From Pollutibacter soli (lineage in GTDB: Bacteria; Bacteroidota; Bacteroidia; Chitinophagales; Chitinophagaceae): 64,000 nucleotides of DNA. Where the stretch lies: positions 806,001 through 870,000 of the forward strand of contig JARJHS010000002.1 in assembly GCA_029269725.1 (NCBI GenBank), read 5' to 3'. Shown here piece after piece: positions 25,942-35,448 of the stretch; the first letter of the stretch is position 1; every line of letters begins with the position of its first letter. The notes under the pieces are model-generated. The model was not told the DNA's origin. It searched no databases and worked only from the letters and a program-made list of their open reading frames with translations. Position numbers and translations under genes: made by a program.

Positions 25942-26832
25942 ATGAAAAAACTTTATACCCTTTCTCTCTTATTCCTGGGCACTTCGCTCCAGATATTTGC
26001 AAATAGTTACAAAGCAGAAACGGCCACTCCTTTTTTTAGTCTTTTTTCCATGTTGAATCCATCGGCTTTCGATAGAAATGAAAATCTTAAATCCGGAGTA
26101 ATTATCGGATTGAATAAATTCGGCGACACAGCATACATCAGCAACGTAAAGCAGAGTCAGTTGAATGGGAACTGGAGGAGCTGGTATCCGACGCGGAACT
26201 TATGTGATTCGGGAAGACTGGTGAAGAATATTCCGGATGGTGAGTGGAAAGGATGGTATGCGAATGGACAAGTGAAATTCGTTTATCATTTTAACGCAAG
26301 AAAACTTGCTGCATTGAAAGATGAACTTCGTCGCCAACCTAAAACAAAGTTCTATTATATTGCTACAAAATCCCCGGAGGTAGCAGCTTCCTATTATAAC
26401 GCGGAAAGAATTTTCGGACATAAGACATCCACACGGTCTTCTGTGTTTCTTTCCCGACAAATCAACCATAGACCACGTGAGGTGCAACACCTGCCACAGA
26501 TTGTAGAAAAAAATACAGAAGAAAATGAAGAGAATTGTTACCTGCCACCTTTTACTGAAGCTTTGCTTCACGGGAATTTTACCGAATACTATGAATCGGG
26601 GAAAATAAAAAAGACAGGTATGTATATTAACGGACTTCGCGAAGGTATGTGGGAAGAATTTTCAGAAAATGGTGTGAAGGCAGTAGGCACTTACCATCAT
26701 GGATACCCTAATGGCGAATGGCGCTATTATGACGAATCAGGGAAACTGCTGAAGTGGAGGAGATTTGATCATAAAGGAAGGACTACCGAGCAGTTTGAGT
26801 TCAATAAGAGGAATCGATATTCAAAATCCTGA
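25942..26832 (+). CDS. Secreted YwqK/MORN-like repeat protein
   Basis: A 296-residue protein with signal peptide (LYTLSLLFLGTSLQIFANS). It contains at least four copies of a roughly 22-residue repeat of the type DGEWKGWYANGQVKFVYHF, seen at about residues 72-118 (GNWRSWYPTRN, GEWKGWYANGQ) and 215-290 (GNFTEYYESGKIKKTG, GMWEEFSENGVKAVG, GEWRYYDESGKLLKW). This is the YwqK/MORN-2 family, sometimes labelled a toxin-antitoxin antitoxin, although no toxin partner is near. The middle region (120-205) is unrelated and Lys/Arg-rich. A bidirectional terminator follows. Confidence 0.8.
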   Translation: MKKLYTLSLLFLGTSLQIFANSYKAETATPFFSLFSMLNPSAFDRNENLKSGVIIGLNKFGDTAYISNVKQSQLNGNWRSWYPTRNLCDSGRLVKNIPDGEWKGWYANGQVKFVYHFNARKLAALKDELRRQPKTKFYYIATKSPEVAASYYNAERIFGHKTSTRSSVFLSRQINHRPREVQHLPQIVEKNTEENEENCYLPPFTEALLHGNFTEYYESGKIKKTGMYINGLREGMWEEFSENGVKAVGTYHHGYPNGEWRYYDESGKLLKWRRFDHKGRTTEQFEFNKRNRYSKS

Positions 26833-26852
26833 ATAGAGATCTTCAGGAGGTT

Positions 26853-26882
26853 AACAGGTCTTTAGAACCTGTCGGGTCTGAC
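26853..26882. repeat. AGACCTG/CAGGTCT-type repeat copy
   Basis: Contains ACAGGTCTTTAGAACCTGT followed by CGGGTCTGAC, a diverged palindromic copy of the family at 19761, 35386 and 56066. It lies directly after the YwqK-like gene. Confidence 0.7.
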
Positions 26883-26911
26883 TAAATGAAAATCATTTAT
26901 AAAAAAATGAA

Positions 26912-26940
26912 AGCCGCACATGTTGCGGCTTTTTATTTTA
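26912..26940 (+). terminator. Bidirectional intrinsic terminator
   Basis: The 7-bp stem AGCCGCA (26912-26918) / TGCGGCT (26924-26930) is followed by TTTTATTTTA on the plus strand and, on the minus strand, by a T-rich stretch from the A-run at 26900-26907. It serves the two convergent genes at 25942 and 26981. Confidence 0.88.
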
Positions 26941-26980
26941 TTCCGTTCATGTGCTGAATCACCTAATCACTCCAGACTGA

Positions 26981-28378
26981 TTACCTGACTGCAATTCCAT
27001 TTAACTCGGCATTTCCGGAACCAGGTGTTGCTGAATAAAGGGTGATTGCGAGGCTGAGATTATCGATCACACGCCAGTATATCGATTGCCTGTAACCATA
27101 CACTTTGTCAGTTTCATAGCCTGCAAAGAAAATTTCATCACCAACAATGGTGAGTCCGTTGATTCCAGAGTCAGTATCACCAGATCCAATAGTATGCGTT
27201 GTAAATGATGAACCATTTAATCTCCAGTATTTAGCAACATATTTTCCTGCAGCATTTTTTTCATAACCTGCCAGAATAAGATCATCATCCTGAAAAGCCA
27301 TCGCGTTTATCGTTGCTTCGTGAGTACCATCGGTAAACTGTATCGGGTTGCTTCCATCACTCTTCCATAGTTTTGCAATCTGGCTGCAATTGGTATATGG
27401 ACATCCATCAAAACCTCCCACGTAAATAGTTGAACCTTTTGTTGCGATGGTATTACCTGACGCAAATGAACCCCTCGAAAATTCCAGCTGACTTGAAAAA
27501 TTATCGGTCCATAATTTCGACATGCGGAAGAAATTGTCATTCGCCTGCCAGCCTGCAACGTAAATTTTTGAGTTTATACTCTGGACAGCCATGGCACCTG
27601 TTGAAACACCGGCTTCATAAAGCGGAACATCTGTTACATGTCCACCGGATGTTTTCCAGTAATGCCCATGAGAAACATATTGACAGTTGGGGCACCCAAC
27701 CATCTGGAAATCGTATCCCGTAACATATACATCCTGGTTATTTACTTCCAGTCCGGTTATAAAATGTGCAAACTGATTCGAAGGATCGGTTAATTGTGTT
27801 GGAGATCCGTTTTTCCAGAATGTCGGAATGGCCCATCCATTTTCATTGGAAGTTGCGCCTGCGATATAGATATCATTACCAACAATTTTAATCGCATTGG
27901 CTTTGATGCCAACAGTATGACCACCGGGAAGGTCGTTAGGTGTTTCGTTATTCCAATATACGGCCTGTGAATAAAACCGGCTCGTAACACCATTACCAAC
28001 GGCATGTACATCATAGTTTTTCAGTACAACCAATCTTGCAGTATCAGTGATTGAAACATTATCCTGGCTGGTTACTGTGATACTAACCCGACCGTTTGAA
28101 ACTGCCTTTACTAATCCATTATCATCGACAGTTGCAATTGATGTGTTGCTGCTTTTCCATTGCACCTTTTTGTTTATTGCTGTTGAAGGAGTTATGTCAA
28201 CAGACAATTGTATTTGTTGATCAGGAAGAAGGAGGGCAGCCGAATCTCCCAGCAATATTTTGTTCACTTTTGTTGATGGATCAACCGGTGGATTTATTGC
28301 TTCCGGATTATTTGATTTGGAACATCCAATAGCCAGTAGAAGAATGGACAAAAAGACGATTATTGATCTTGTTTTCAT
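26981..28378 (-). CDS. Ig-like lipoprotein with propeller-like repeats
   Basis: A 465-residue lipoprotein (lipobox AIGC, Cys19). Residues about 40-118 form a bacterial Ig-like group 2 domain (VQWKSSNTSIATVDDNGLVKA). The rest consists of at least six repeats of about 50-60 residues, each with a strand such as DIYIAGATSNENG, DVYVTGYDF, KIYVAGWQAND, TIYVGGFDG, LILAGYEKNA or EIFFAGYETD followed by a (Y/L)W(K/R) segment, which suggests a beta-propeller. It probably acts at the outer surface. It follows the FadL-like gene after 26 bp and is likely co-transcribed with it. Confidence 0.78.
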   Translation of the reverse strand: MKTRSIIVFLSILLLAIGCSKSNNPEAINPPVDPSTKVNKILLGDSAALLLPDQQIQLSVDITPSTAINKKVQWKSSNTSIATVDDNGLVKAVSNGRVSITVTSQDNVSITDTARLVVLKNYDVHAVGNGVTSRFYSQAVYWNNETPNDLPGGHTVGIKANAIKIVGNDIYIAGATSNENGWAIPTFWKNGSPTQLTDPSNQFAHFITGLEVNNQDVYVTGYDFQMVGCPNCQYVSHGHYWKTSGGHVTDVPLYEAGVSTGAMAVQSINSKIYVAGWQANDNFFRMSKLWTDNFSSQLEFSRGSFASGNTIATKGSTIYVGGFDGCPYTNCSQIAKLWKSDGSNPIQFTDGTHEATINAMAFQDDDLILAGYEKNAAGKYVAKYWRLNGSSFTTHTIGSGDTDSGINGLTIVGDEIFFAGYETDKVYGYRQSIYWRVIDNLSLAITLYSATPGSGNAELNGIAVR

Positions 28379-28404
28379 CGGTAAAATTAGGATCAGTGCA
28401 GAGA

Positions 28405-29862
28405 TTAGAATTTTTTGAACGAAAGAGTGTAGCCCAGTAGTATCCCGGCAGAGAAATAATTTGCCCCAACTATGGTTGTACTACCCTGTAAATAGTTTTC
28501 TTCACTTGGATTGTCCAGGTTTCCTTCCTGGCTCCGGTTTTTATCAGATCCAAAACTAGTAAGCAGACCGATGCTGAGCTGACTGCGACCACGTGAAATG
28601 ATAACACCGGTATTGAAATGAAAAATATTCCAGGTCGTTATTTCAGATTTGATACCAATGGATTCTTTTACATCCTGGTCAAAATAACTCATGTCTGTTC
28701 TGAAACTGGCCAGCATTGAAAGTGTTTCGGAAAACCGGTATTCGTATCCGACTGCAACATTGAACACCGACCTGGCTCCGGATTTCAGCCTCAGATATTG
28801 ATCGCTGGTGAGATCCTGGTTCAATGAGGCCGGTCTTACAAAAGCTGACGGTGCAGCACGCATCACATCATAAACTCCTATGCCACCAAAGTATTGAAGT
28901 GAAATACCAAGAGATGATTTTTGAAGGTCATAATTGACACCGGCAGAAACAGAGAATGGTGATTTGTATTTTGTTTTTAATTTTTCCTGGCTGTCGTTCC
29001 CAAGGAAGTTTATTCTTCCTGTGTCAGTATCAATATTATTCCCGATAATATCGATCCCAATGGATCCTTTTCCGAAAAGATTCAGTGCAGGAGTAGAAAC
29101 GGTTAATCCCGCGGAAAGATTATTTTTCTCATAAGCGATCCCAATTTTTGGTGCGAAGCGAACATTGTAAAATTTGAGGTTGCGCGCAAATGATGTCGCT
29201 ACCAGCGTTCCTGTATTATCGTTCAAATACATTCGCGCATATTGATAACGGAAAAATTCCTGGTTCCTGACTATGACAAAACCTGAAATACCGACGGACC
29301 AGTTTTCTGATATTTTTCTCGCAACACCAACACCTGCTGTAATTTCTTTTAGCCTTGAATTTATCCCGGCTTGCGCAATGAAATCCTCCTTTCCCGGACT
29401 TTCACTTTCATCTACGATCTGATGCTCCTGGTCCACCCTTGCATTTGCATTAAAATGAAAATCGACATTGGTCACAATTCCATAGGCGATTTTCCATTTA
29501 TTTTCTTTTCCCGAACGAAACATGCCACCGACCAGCAAAGGCACTGCGGCAATATTTGCACTCTTGAAATCTTTTTGCTGGCCGAGTGCATTTTTCAAAG
29601 TAATGTTGGTTGACGAGTATGCGTTCGCGTTAATACTCAGTGATGAAGTATCGATAAATCCGAGAGCACCTGGATTATAGAAAAGAGAAGTGTTATTCTT
29701 AATTCCACCGACAACTGCACCGCCCATCAGCACGCTTTTGGTCCCGTACTGGTTGGTCCAGTAATGGGTGTCCTGCGCAACAAGGATATCTGAATGTAAA
29801 AGGATTATTAAAACTATGATTCGCGTTGTAAAAGTTTTGTCCGATGATTTATTCACGTTCAT
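28405..29862 (-). CDS. FadL/OmpP1-like outer-membrane transporter
   Basis: A 485-residue exported barrel protein. After the signal peptide (IIVLIILLHSDILVAQ) the N-terminal hatch-like text TKSVLMGGAVVGGIKNNTSLFYNPGALGF matches the OmpP1/FadL/TodX family, which lets hydrophobic molecules cross the outer membrane. Alternating strands continue to the terminal aromatic FSAGILLGYTLSFKKF. The substrate is unknown. It is the first gene of a two-gene unit with the Ig-like lipoprotein, which may be its surface partner. Confidence 0.75.
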   Translation of the reverse strand: MNVNKSSDKTFTTRIIVLIILLHSDILVAQDTHYWTNQYGTKSVLMGGAVVGGIKNNTSLFYNPGALGFIDTSSLSINANAYSSTNITLKNALGQQKDFKSANIAAVPLLVGGMFRSGKENKWKIAYGIVTNVDFHFNANARVDQEHQIVDESESPGKEDFIAQAGINSRLKEITAGVGVARKISENWSVGISGFVIVRNQEFFRYQYARMYLNDNTGTLVATSFARNLKFYNVRFAPKIGIAYEKNNLSAGLTVSTPALNLFGKGSIGIDIIGNNIDTDTGRINFLGNDSQEKLKTKYKSPFSVSAGVNYDLQKSSLGISLQYFGGIGVYDVMRAAPSAFVRPASLNQDLTSDQYLRLKSGARSVFNVAVGYEYRFSETLSMLASFRTDMSYFDQDVKESIGIKSEITTWNIFHFNTGVIISRGRSQLSIGLLTSFGSDKNRSQEGNLDNPSEENYLQGSTTIVGANYFSAGILLGYTLSFKKF

Positions 29863-30003
29863 CTTTTTTAATTCTTTTTATAATGAATAATCAAGGGGTA
29901 CGAAATTTCATAATTTGCTGTTATTTTCAAAGTGTTTTATAGCTTATCGAGCTGGTTCCAGTCACGCTGATCACTTCTACTGTCTGCTGTAAACGTCTGC
30001 TAC

Positions 30004-31239
30004 TTAAAAAGAAATATCCCACTGCAAACGGAACCGCCAGCCATGTTCCGACGCAGAAATTCTTGTAAAATCAAAATATGTGAGCTCTGCTGTTAGCTTA
30101 TTTTTATGTCCGTTAAAAAACCAGTTCACCGCGCCTCCGCTTTCTTTTTCATTATTTTCTTTGATGCTGGTATCCGGTCGATATAATGCGAATCTGCCTG
30201 CGAGCTCCATTTGTCGCGGCCACCAATGAAATAGCTGATGAAACAGGTATCCGCCCTGCACGTACATTCCTGTGAGGTTAGAAGTGGCGTCATTGTCGAA
30301 CTTATCAATTATTTCTTTATGATGCCACTCGCTCTGCCAGGAAAAGCCTTTAAACTTAAATGCTGATTCGATATTATATTGATTCACTCTGTACTGACCC
30401 GGAAGCCCGGCGGCAAATCCCTCGAGGTCACCTCCGCCTGCCTGCGAAAACCGGGTGTATGGACTTCTGTTGGTGAAAGCAGCATAAGCTATACTCAATG
30501 CCGGTTTTTCGTGAATTTCTAAATCACTTCCCTCGAACTCCACAGGCCGCCCGAGAGGATTCCATTGAACTCTTCCAAAAATCATAAGGTTATCATCATC
30601 ATTGGATGTCTCACCCCGTCCCATGCCGGTTAGTAACGCTGCCCAGTAGTTAAAATCGGCTACAGTGCCCTTCTTCAATCGCCCATATACTTCGATTCCC
30701 TGCTGGCGATCAGCAGTAAACGGTCGATTAATGATTGATCGGTCAACCATCTGCTGTTCTCCGCTGCTGATGCAACGTTCCTGGGAATATTCCAATTTCC
30801 ACTGGCCTACTTTGAAATTTAAAAATGTCCATTTCTCGATCATGACGCGGAAATCCAGCAGATTGGATTGTGCAAGTTCATATTCAAAATAATATTTCAA
30901 CCATGGTTTGTATGCATGCCCGCCGATTTTTAAGCGTGCGCGATTGATCTTAAATATCCTTTTCTTTTCCGAAATGAAATCATCAAATGTAACTGGGTTC
31001 TGATCACCAGGGGTTGCAAAACGAAATTGTAATCTCGCAGCTATTTCCATCAGGTATTTATCGTCTGCCGCCCTAAGCTCGAATCCTTTATCGCCGTGTT
31101 TGAGTGTAACATATTTTGTGCTGTCTTTTTTTGTTGTTTGGCCTCCGGCAGATAATACAGTAATTATCACGAAGCATACCGTAGCAACTAACTTTGACCA
31201 GTAGGCGAATATAGCGCTGCTAATCTTTTTTCTTTCCAT
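30004..31239 (-). CDS. Phosphate-selective-porin-like outer-membrane protein
   Basis: A 411-residue porin-like barrel with signal sequence (LVATVCFVIITVLSAGGQ). The motif set MEIAARLQFRFATPGDQN, KIFKINRARLKIGGHAYKPWLKYYFEYEL (broken into its parts), FLNFKVGQWKLEYSQERC and RQQGIEVYGRL is typical of the porin O/P family. The frame is open further upstream to 31356, but the ATG at 31239 has GGAGG four bases before it and begins MERKKISSAIFAYW, so it is taken as start. It overlaps the previous gene by 20 bp. Phosphate selectivity is not shown. Confidence 0.8.
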   Translation of the reverse strand: MERKKISSAIFAYWSKLVATVCFVIITVLSAGGQTTKKDSTKYVTLKHGDKGFELRAADDKYLMEIAARLQFRFATPGDQNPVTFDDFISEKKRIFKINRARLKIGGHAYKPWLKYYFEYELAQSNLLDFRVMIEKWTFLNFKVGQWKLEYSQERCISSGEQQMVDRSIINRPFTADRQQGIEVYGRLKKGTVADFNYWAALLTGMGRGETSNDDDNLMIFGRVQWNPLGRPVEFEGSDLEIHEKPALSIAYAAFTNRSPYTRFSQAGGGDLEGFAAGLPGQYRVNQYNIESAFKFKGFSWQSEWHHKEIIDKFDNDATSNLTGMYVQGGYLFHQLFHWWPRQMELAGRFALYRPDTSIKENNEKESGGAVNWFFNGHKNKLTAELTYFDFTRISASEHGWRFRLQWDISF

Positions 31240-31792
31240 TGCCTCCGAGTGTTTTGGATATGCCCAGTCCAATTGTCCATGTATCATACGCGTTCCAGCG
31301 GAAATCATATTGAAGACTGCAAAAAACTTCCCAGCCTTTGCCAAATTCCTGCCCATATTCCACTGCGGCCCTGTTCAAAAAGTAAGTTGCTTCTTTTGCG
31401 AATTCGGCTCCGGCACCCAGGCCAAATTTCCAATGTTCCCCGGGAGTGAACATACCAATAATCGCCGGGGCAACAGGTATGGTCCGTTCTACAACTTCTT
31501 CTGTTCCTGATTTAAGGTTTTTTTCCACTTCAAAACTTTCAAGGATGATATCTGTATGCAATCCAATCAGCCATTTGGAATTGATACGATAATTATAATC
31601 CACGCCCCAGAAAGGTAATTTCAGCGTTTTCTTTTTTCCGTTCTCGTCACGACCATTGAAAACGCTTTCGTGCCCGATGGTCAGCCCGATGCTATGTTTT
31701 GATCCAGCTTCTCCTCCTTTATTATTTTCTTCCTGGGCGCGGAGGCATACAGAAATCAATATCATCACTATCAGAAAAATACTTTTTTTCAT
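31220..31792 (-). CDS. Small outer-membrane barrel protein
   Basis: A 190-residue protein with signal peptide (KKSIFLIVMILISVCLRAQ) and alternating strands (HSIGLTIGHESVF, FGLGAGAEFAKE, VFCSLQYDFRWNAYDTWTIGLGISKTLGG), the look of an eight-stranded barrel. It is the first gene of a two-gene unit with the porin, which overlaps its end by 20 bp. No family name can be given. Confidence 0.72.
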   Translation of the reverse strand: MKKSIFLIVMILISVCLRAQEENNKGGEAGSKHSIGLTIGHESVFNGRDENGKKKTLKLPFWGVDYNYRINSKWLIGLHTDIILESFEVEKNLKSGTEEVVERTIPVAPAIIGMFTPGEHWKFGLGAGAEFAKEATYFLNRAAVEYGQEFGKGWEVFCSLQYDFRWNAYDTWTIGLGISKTLGGNGKKKD

Positions 31793-32935
31793 AGCAGGAG
31801 TTTATCGAGTAGATAGGGCACTATAAACATAACCAAAGACTATGGCAGGACAGAGTTGAGCTATTTGACGATATCAAATACAGGAAAAATCAGTACAGAT
31901 CATTTGCAATAAATAAATCCAGGACAGTTGTTTTGCAACATCTAAAAATAAAGACAAAGGTTAAATTCAGTTTTTAGCTGATTGAATTCCTTAAATCTAT
32001 TACAAATTTATCTAAGATAGGCAGTATCTTAGCGTACCATTCACGTCAGTTCTCATTGAGCAAATAGTTGGTTCAGCCCTTTGTAAAAGAGTATCGCTAA
32101 AACAGAAAATAAAAAGTCCTGTTGATGCATTCAACCATTATCACTGCAAAACTTCAGTGATCCTGCGTAATTGGAAAATTCTCTTTTAGTAGCATTCATA
32201 TGGCGCATTATCGCCTTATTTCCTATCCGCATCAGAGATCAGGCAAACTGTACGAGCTGTCCGGCAATGCTGGTTATTTAACAGGATGAGGACGAATATC
32301 AATTTGTTTCGTTGGTTGGTTTTAATAGTTCGACAAGCAACACCGCATGTGCGGTGTTGCATTTTTTCAGCCCAGATTTTCATTACTGCAGAATCTTCAT
32401 CTACCCGTGCTGAAAGACTTTTTACAGCTCAAAAAGTAATCTGTCTGTGCTTCAAAACTCGCCTATATCCTGTTACTAAGCTAACTCGTGAGTTTAATTT
32501 GTTTTCACGTTTTTACCTGTTACAAAAATGATTCAGCTGAAAATATATACTGCAAAAAGATCGGGTACGTTTTTGGAAATTGATTGAGTCATTTCCGCAT
32601 TAGGTACGATACTGGTCTATTTTGTCATCTTCTGCAAATAACTTACAGGTATAACCGAAAAATGCGGAATACTCCGCACATGCCCGATTTTACGTCAACT
32701 TTAGAGATTAATTCGCTCCTGTTAAACCTTAGCACAATCCCGTATAATGGTTTAAAATAAAAGTTTACATTAGTTTTTATTTCGTTTAAGATAAGAAAGA
32801 TTTAAGCTTTGATTTGTTGAGATGCATCTTAGTTGAATTATGAAGCCGGCGATCTCCTCCCTGTGAATTCATAACATTTTCTCTGATTGGTGAATCATCT
32901 TTTCAAACAATATTATTATTCACAAAAGAGCAGTT
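31793..32935. other. 1.1-kb gene-free region with orphan terminator
   Basis: No protein gene is convincing. The frames that exist, such as 32286-32531 and a 29-residue frame from 32200, run through the terminator hairpin or lack protein character. The region holds the strong plus-strand terminator at 32337-32367, a shorter hairpin at 32663-32678 (TGCGGA/TCCGCA) without a T-run, and the promoter region of the sulfatase gene. Confidence 0.6.
32337..32367 (+). terminator. Orphan intrinsic terminator
   Basis: A perfect 10-bp stem (GCAACACCGC at 32337-32346, GCGGTGTTGC at 32351-32360) with a 4-nt loop is followed by ATTTTTT. It reads only on the plus strand, yet no plus-strand gene lies upstream within the 540-bp gap back to the divergent minus-strand gene, so it probably ends a small RNA. 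Confidence 0.85.
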
Positions 32936-35386
32936 ATGAAACGTTTATTTTCCACTCAAACAATCCGTGGATTCTGTATTTATGTTCTGTGCATGGCAGT
33001 CATATCCTCGTGCAAACAGAATGCAGGAACAAGCACAGCAGCTTCTGCGGAACAAACATCTACGCCTGGCTTCAAAGGCACCATGGAACTGGATGTACGT
33101 GATTCCAAAGCCGACTGGGAACCTTTCATTCCTAAAAAAGCACCGGACAGTGCACCCAATTTCCTGGTGATCCTGTATGATGACACGGGTCTCGCTGCAT
33201 GGTCACCATATGGCGGCCGCATCAATATGCCAACCATGGATGCATTGGCTGCAGGTGGTCTGACCTACACGCAGTGGCACACAGTAGCCCTCTGTTCACC
33301 AACACGCTCAACGTTATTGACAGGAAGAAACCATACACTGAATGGAATGGCTGCGATCACAGAAGGATCGAACGGTTTCCCAGGTTCAAGCGGAAGAATT
33401 CCATTGGAAAGTACCACACTGGCAAATATTCTGAAAGACAACGGTTGGAGTACATTCTGGCTGGGCAAAAACCATAATGTTCCGGAGCAGGATGTGTCAT
33501 CTGGTGCCGGTCGTACACAATGGCCATTGGCGCAGGGCTTTGAAAGATTTTACGGGTTTATCGGTGGTGAAACAAACCAGTGGTTTCCTGATTTGACGGA
33601 AGATAACAGGTTCACAGAACAACCTTACGGACCAGACAAAGGATATCATTTGTCAAAAGATCTTGCGGACCAGGCGATTTCTATGATCCGTAACCAGAAA
33701 TCAGCAAATCCATCCAAGCCCTGGTACATGTCATTTAATCCGGGTGCGAATCATGCTCCTCATCATGCACCTGCAGACTATATCGCGAAGTACAAGGGAA
33801 AATTTGATGACGGTTATGAAGCTTACCGCGAATGGGTGTTGGGACGAATGAAAGAGAAAGGTATCGTACCAAAGGATACCAGACTTACTCCGATCAATCC
33901 GCTTCCTAATGATGTGGCTAACCATGCAGATGATGTGCGTCCCTGGAATACATTAAGTGACCAGGAGAAAAAATTGTTTGCACACATGGCGGAAGTATAT
34001 GCAGGATTTTCAGAATACACAGATGCGCAGGTGGGAAGACTTCTTGACTATCTGAAACAAACGGATCAGTTTGACAATACAGTAATATTTTATTGTGCTG
34101 ATAATGGTGCTTCGGGAGAAGGAAGCCCGAGTGGTTCTGTAAATGAAAACAAATTCTTCAACGGATATCCTGATGCCATTGAAGAAAATATGAAATACTT
34201 CAATGTACTCGGAAGCCCGGAAACTTATAATCACTATCCCACTGGTTGGGCGGTTGCTTTCTCTACTCCTTTTCAGATGTTTAAAAGATATGCCCAGTTT
34301 GCAGGCGGTACTGCAGATCCCCTCGTGATCAGCTGGCCAAGGGGAATAAAGTCGAAAGGCGAAATAAGAAATCAGTATCATCATTCTGTGGATATTGTTC
34401 CGACCATTCTTGAAATAGCCGGTTTACAAATGCCAGAAGTTTATCATGGCGTAAAACAGTATCCTTTATCAGGAGTTTCCATGTTTTATACTTTTGATGC
34501 AAAACCGGATGATTCAACCCGGAAGCATGTACAGTTTTATGCAATGCTGGGAACACGCGGTATCTGGAAAGAGGGATGGAAAGCCGCTGCGTTACATGCG
34601 CCTCTAACCGGCAAAGGACATTTTGACCAGGATAAATGGGAACTGTATCATGTTGCGGTGGACAGATCGGAATCTGAAAATCTTGCAGATAAATATCCCG
34701 AGAAAGTAAAAGAACTTCAGGCGTTGTGGCTTGAAGAAGCAAAGAAAAATAATGCACTTCCGATAGATGATCGTACTGCCGTCGAATTGCTTACCATTGA
34801 AAGACCTGCAGAAGAAAAACCCAGGGACAGATACCTGTATTATCCCGGTACTGCTCCGGTCCCTGAAGGCGTTGCAGCAAATGTCCGCGGACAGTCTTAT
34901 AAAATCCTGGCCAATGTGGAGCTGAGTTCACCCAATGCTTCCGGGGTAATATTTGCGCACGGATCAAGATTTGGAGGACACTCGTTATTTATCAAGGATC
35001 ATAAATTATACTACGTGTATAATTTCCTGGGTATAAAACCAGAGTATGTATTCATATCAAAGCCACTGAAACCTGGCAAGTATACTTTTGGTATTGAGTT
35101 TACAAAAGACTCTACAGGAAAATACGGTGAGTCAATCGGAACACTGAAGCTCTATGTAAATGACCAGGTGGTTGCACAGGGACCGATGAAAACACAATCC
35201 GGAAAATTCACTCTATCGGGTGACGGACTCTGCGTGGGTTATGATAGTGGTGATGCCGTGAGTAGTCTGTACAAAACGCCGGGCACTTTTACGGGGGGAA
35301 AAATCCAGGTAGTGGGTGTTACAGTAGAAAAAGCCGGTTATAAAGATCTTGAAGCCGAAGCGCGCAGAGCGTTGATGGCGAATTAG
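32936..35386 (+). CDS. Lipoprotein sulfatase (type I, Cys type)
   Basis: An 816-residue arylsulfatase-like enzyme anchored as a lipoprotein (lipobox ISSC, Cys26). The formylglycine site is Cys120 in LCSPTRSTLLTGRN, the metal site begins ILYDDTGLAAW, and the second metal site is VIFYCADNGASGEGS near residue 390. Residues about 640-816 form an extra beta-rich domain (GVIFAHGSRFGGHSLFI ... GIEFTKDSTGKYG) found behind many sulfatases of this group. It needs a formylglycine-generating enzyme, which is not in the window. The substrate is unknown: a sulfated polysaccharide or aryl sulfate. A terminator follows. Confidence 0.9.
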   Translation: MKRLFSTQTIRGFCIYVLCMAVISSCKQNAGTSTAASAEQTSTPGFKGTMELDVRDSKADWEPFIPKKAPDSAPNFLVILYDDTGLAAWSPYGGRINMPTMDALAAGGLTYTQWHTVALCSPTRSTLLTGRNHTLNGMAAITEGSNGFPGSSGRIPLESTTLANILKDNGWSTFWLGKNHNVPEQDVSSGAGRTQWPLAQGFERFYGFIGGETNQWFPDLTEDNRFTEQPYGPDKGYHLSKDLADQAISMIRNQKSANPSKPWYMSFNPGANHAPHHAPADYIAKYKGKFDDGYEAYREWVLGRMKEKGIVPKDTRLTPINPLPNDVANHADDVRPWNTLSDQEKKLFAHMAEVYAGFSEYTDAQVGRLLDYLKQTDQFDNTVIFYCADNGASGEGSPSGSVNENKFFNGYPDAIEENMKYFNVLGSPETYNHYPTGWAVAFSTPFQMFKRYAQFAGGTADPLVISWPRGIKSKGEIRNQYHHSVDIVPTILEIAGLQMPEVYHGVKQYPLSGVSMFYTFDAKPDDSTRKHVQFYAMLGTRGIWKEGWKAAALHAPLTGKGHFDQDKWELYHVAVDRSESENLADKYPEKVKELQALWLEEAKKNNALPIDDRTAVELLTIERPAEEKPRDRYLYYPGTAPVPEGVAANVRGQSYKILANVELSSPNASGVIFAHGSRFGGHSLFIKDHKLYYVYNFLGIKPEYVFISKPLKPGKYTFGIEFTKDSTGKYGESIGTLKLYVNDQVVAQGPMKTQSGKFTLSGDGLCVGYDSGDAVSSLYKTPGTFTGGKIQVVGVTVEKAGYKDLEAEARRALMAN

Positions 35387-35408
35387 ACCAGACCTGCCAG
35401 GTCTGATC
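35386..35408. repeat. AGACCTG/CAGGTCT palindromic repeat
   Basis: The palindrome CCAGACCTGCCAGGTCTG lies right after the sulfatase stop and before its terminator hairpin. Member of the family at 19761, 26853 and 56066. Confidence 0.8.
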
Positions 35409-35411
35409 TAA

Positions 35412-35448
35412 AAACAGGCTGTCCATTTGCATGGCAGCCTGTTTCTTT
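35412..35448 (+). terminator. Intrinsic terminator of the sulfatase gene
   Basis: Arms AAACAGGCTG (35412-35421) and CAGCCTGTTT (35435-35444) are exact complements, with a CCA/TGG extension in the loop. Only a short T-rich tail follows, so the strength is moderate. Confidence 0.7.

Noticed and set aside
25942-26832. Toxin-antitoxin system (YwqK label)
   Set aside because: The protein has a signal peptide and no toxin gene is adjacent; the family name is historical.
31240-31356. Longer N-terminus of the porin gene
   Set aside because: The added part overlaps the upstream gene in another frame and has no signal peptide at its start, while the ATG at 31239 has a GGAGG site.
32286-32531. 81-codon plus-strand frame
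   Set aside because: It runs straight through the strong terminator hairpin at 32337-32367 and has no protein-like composition.
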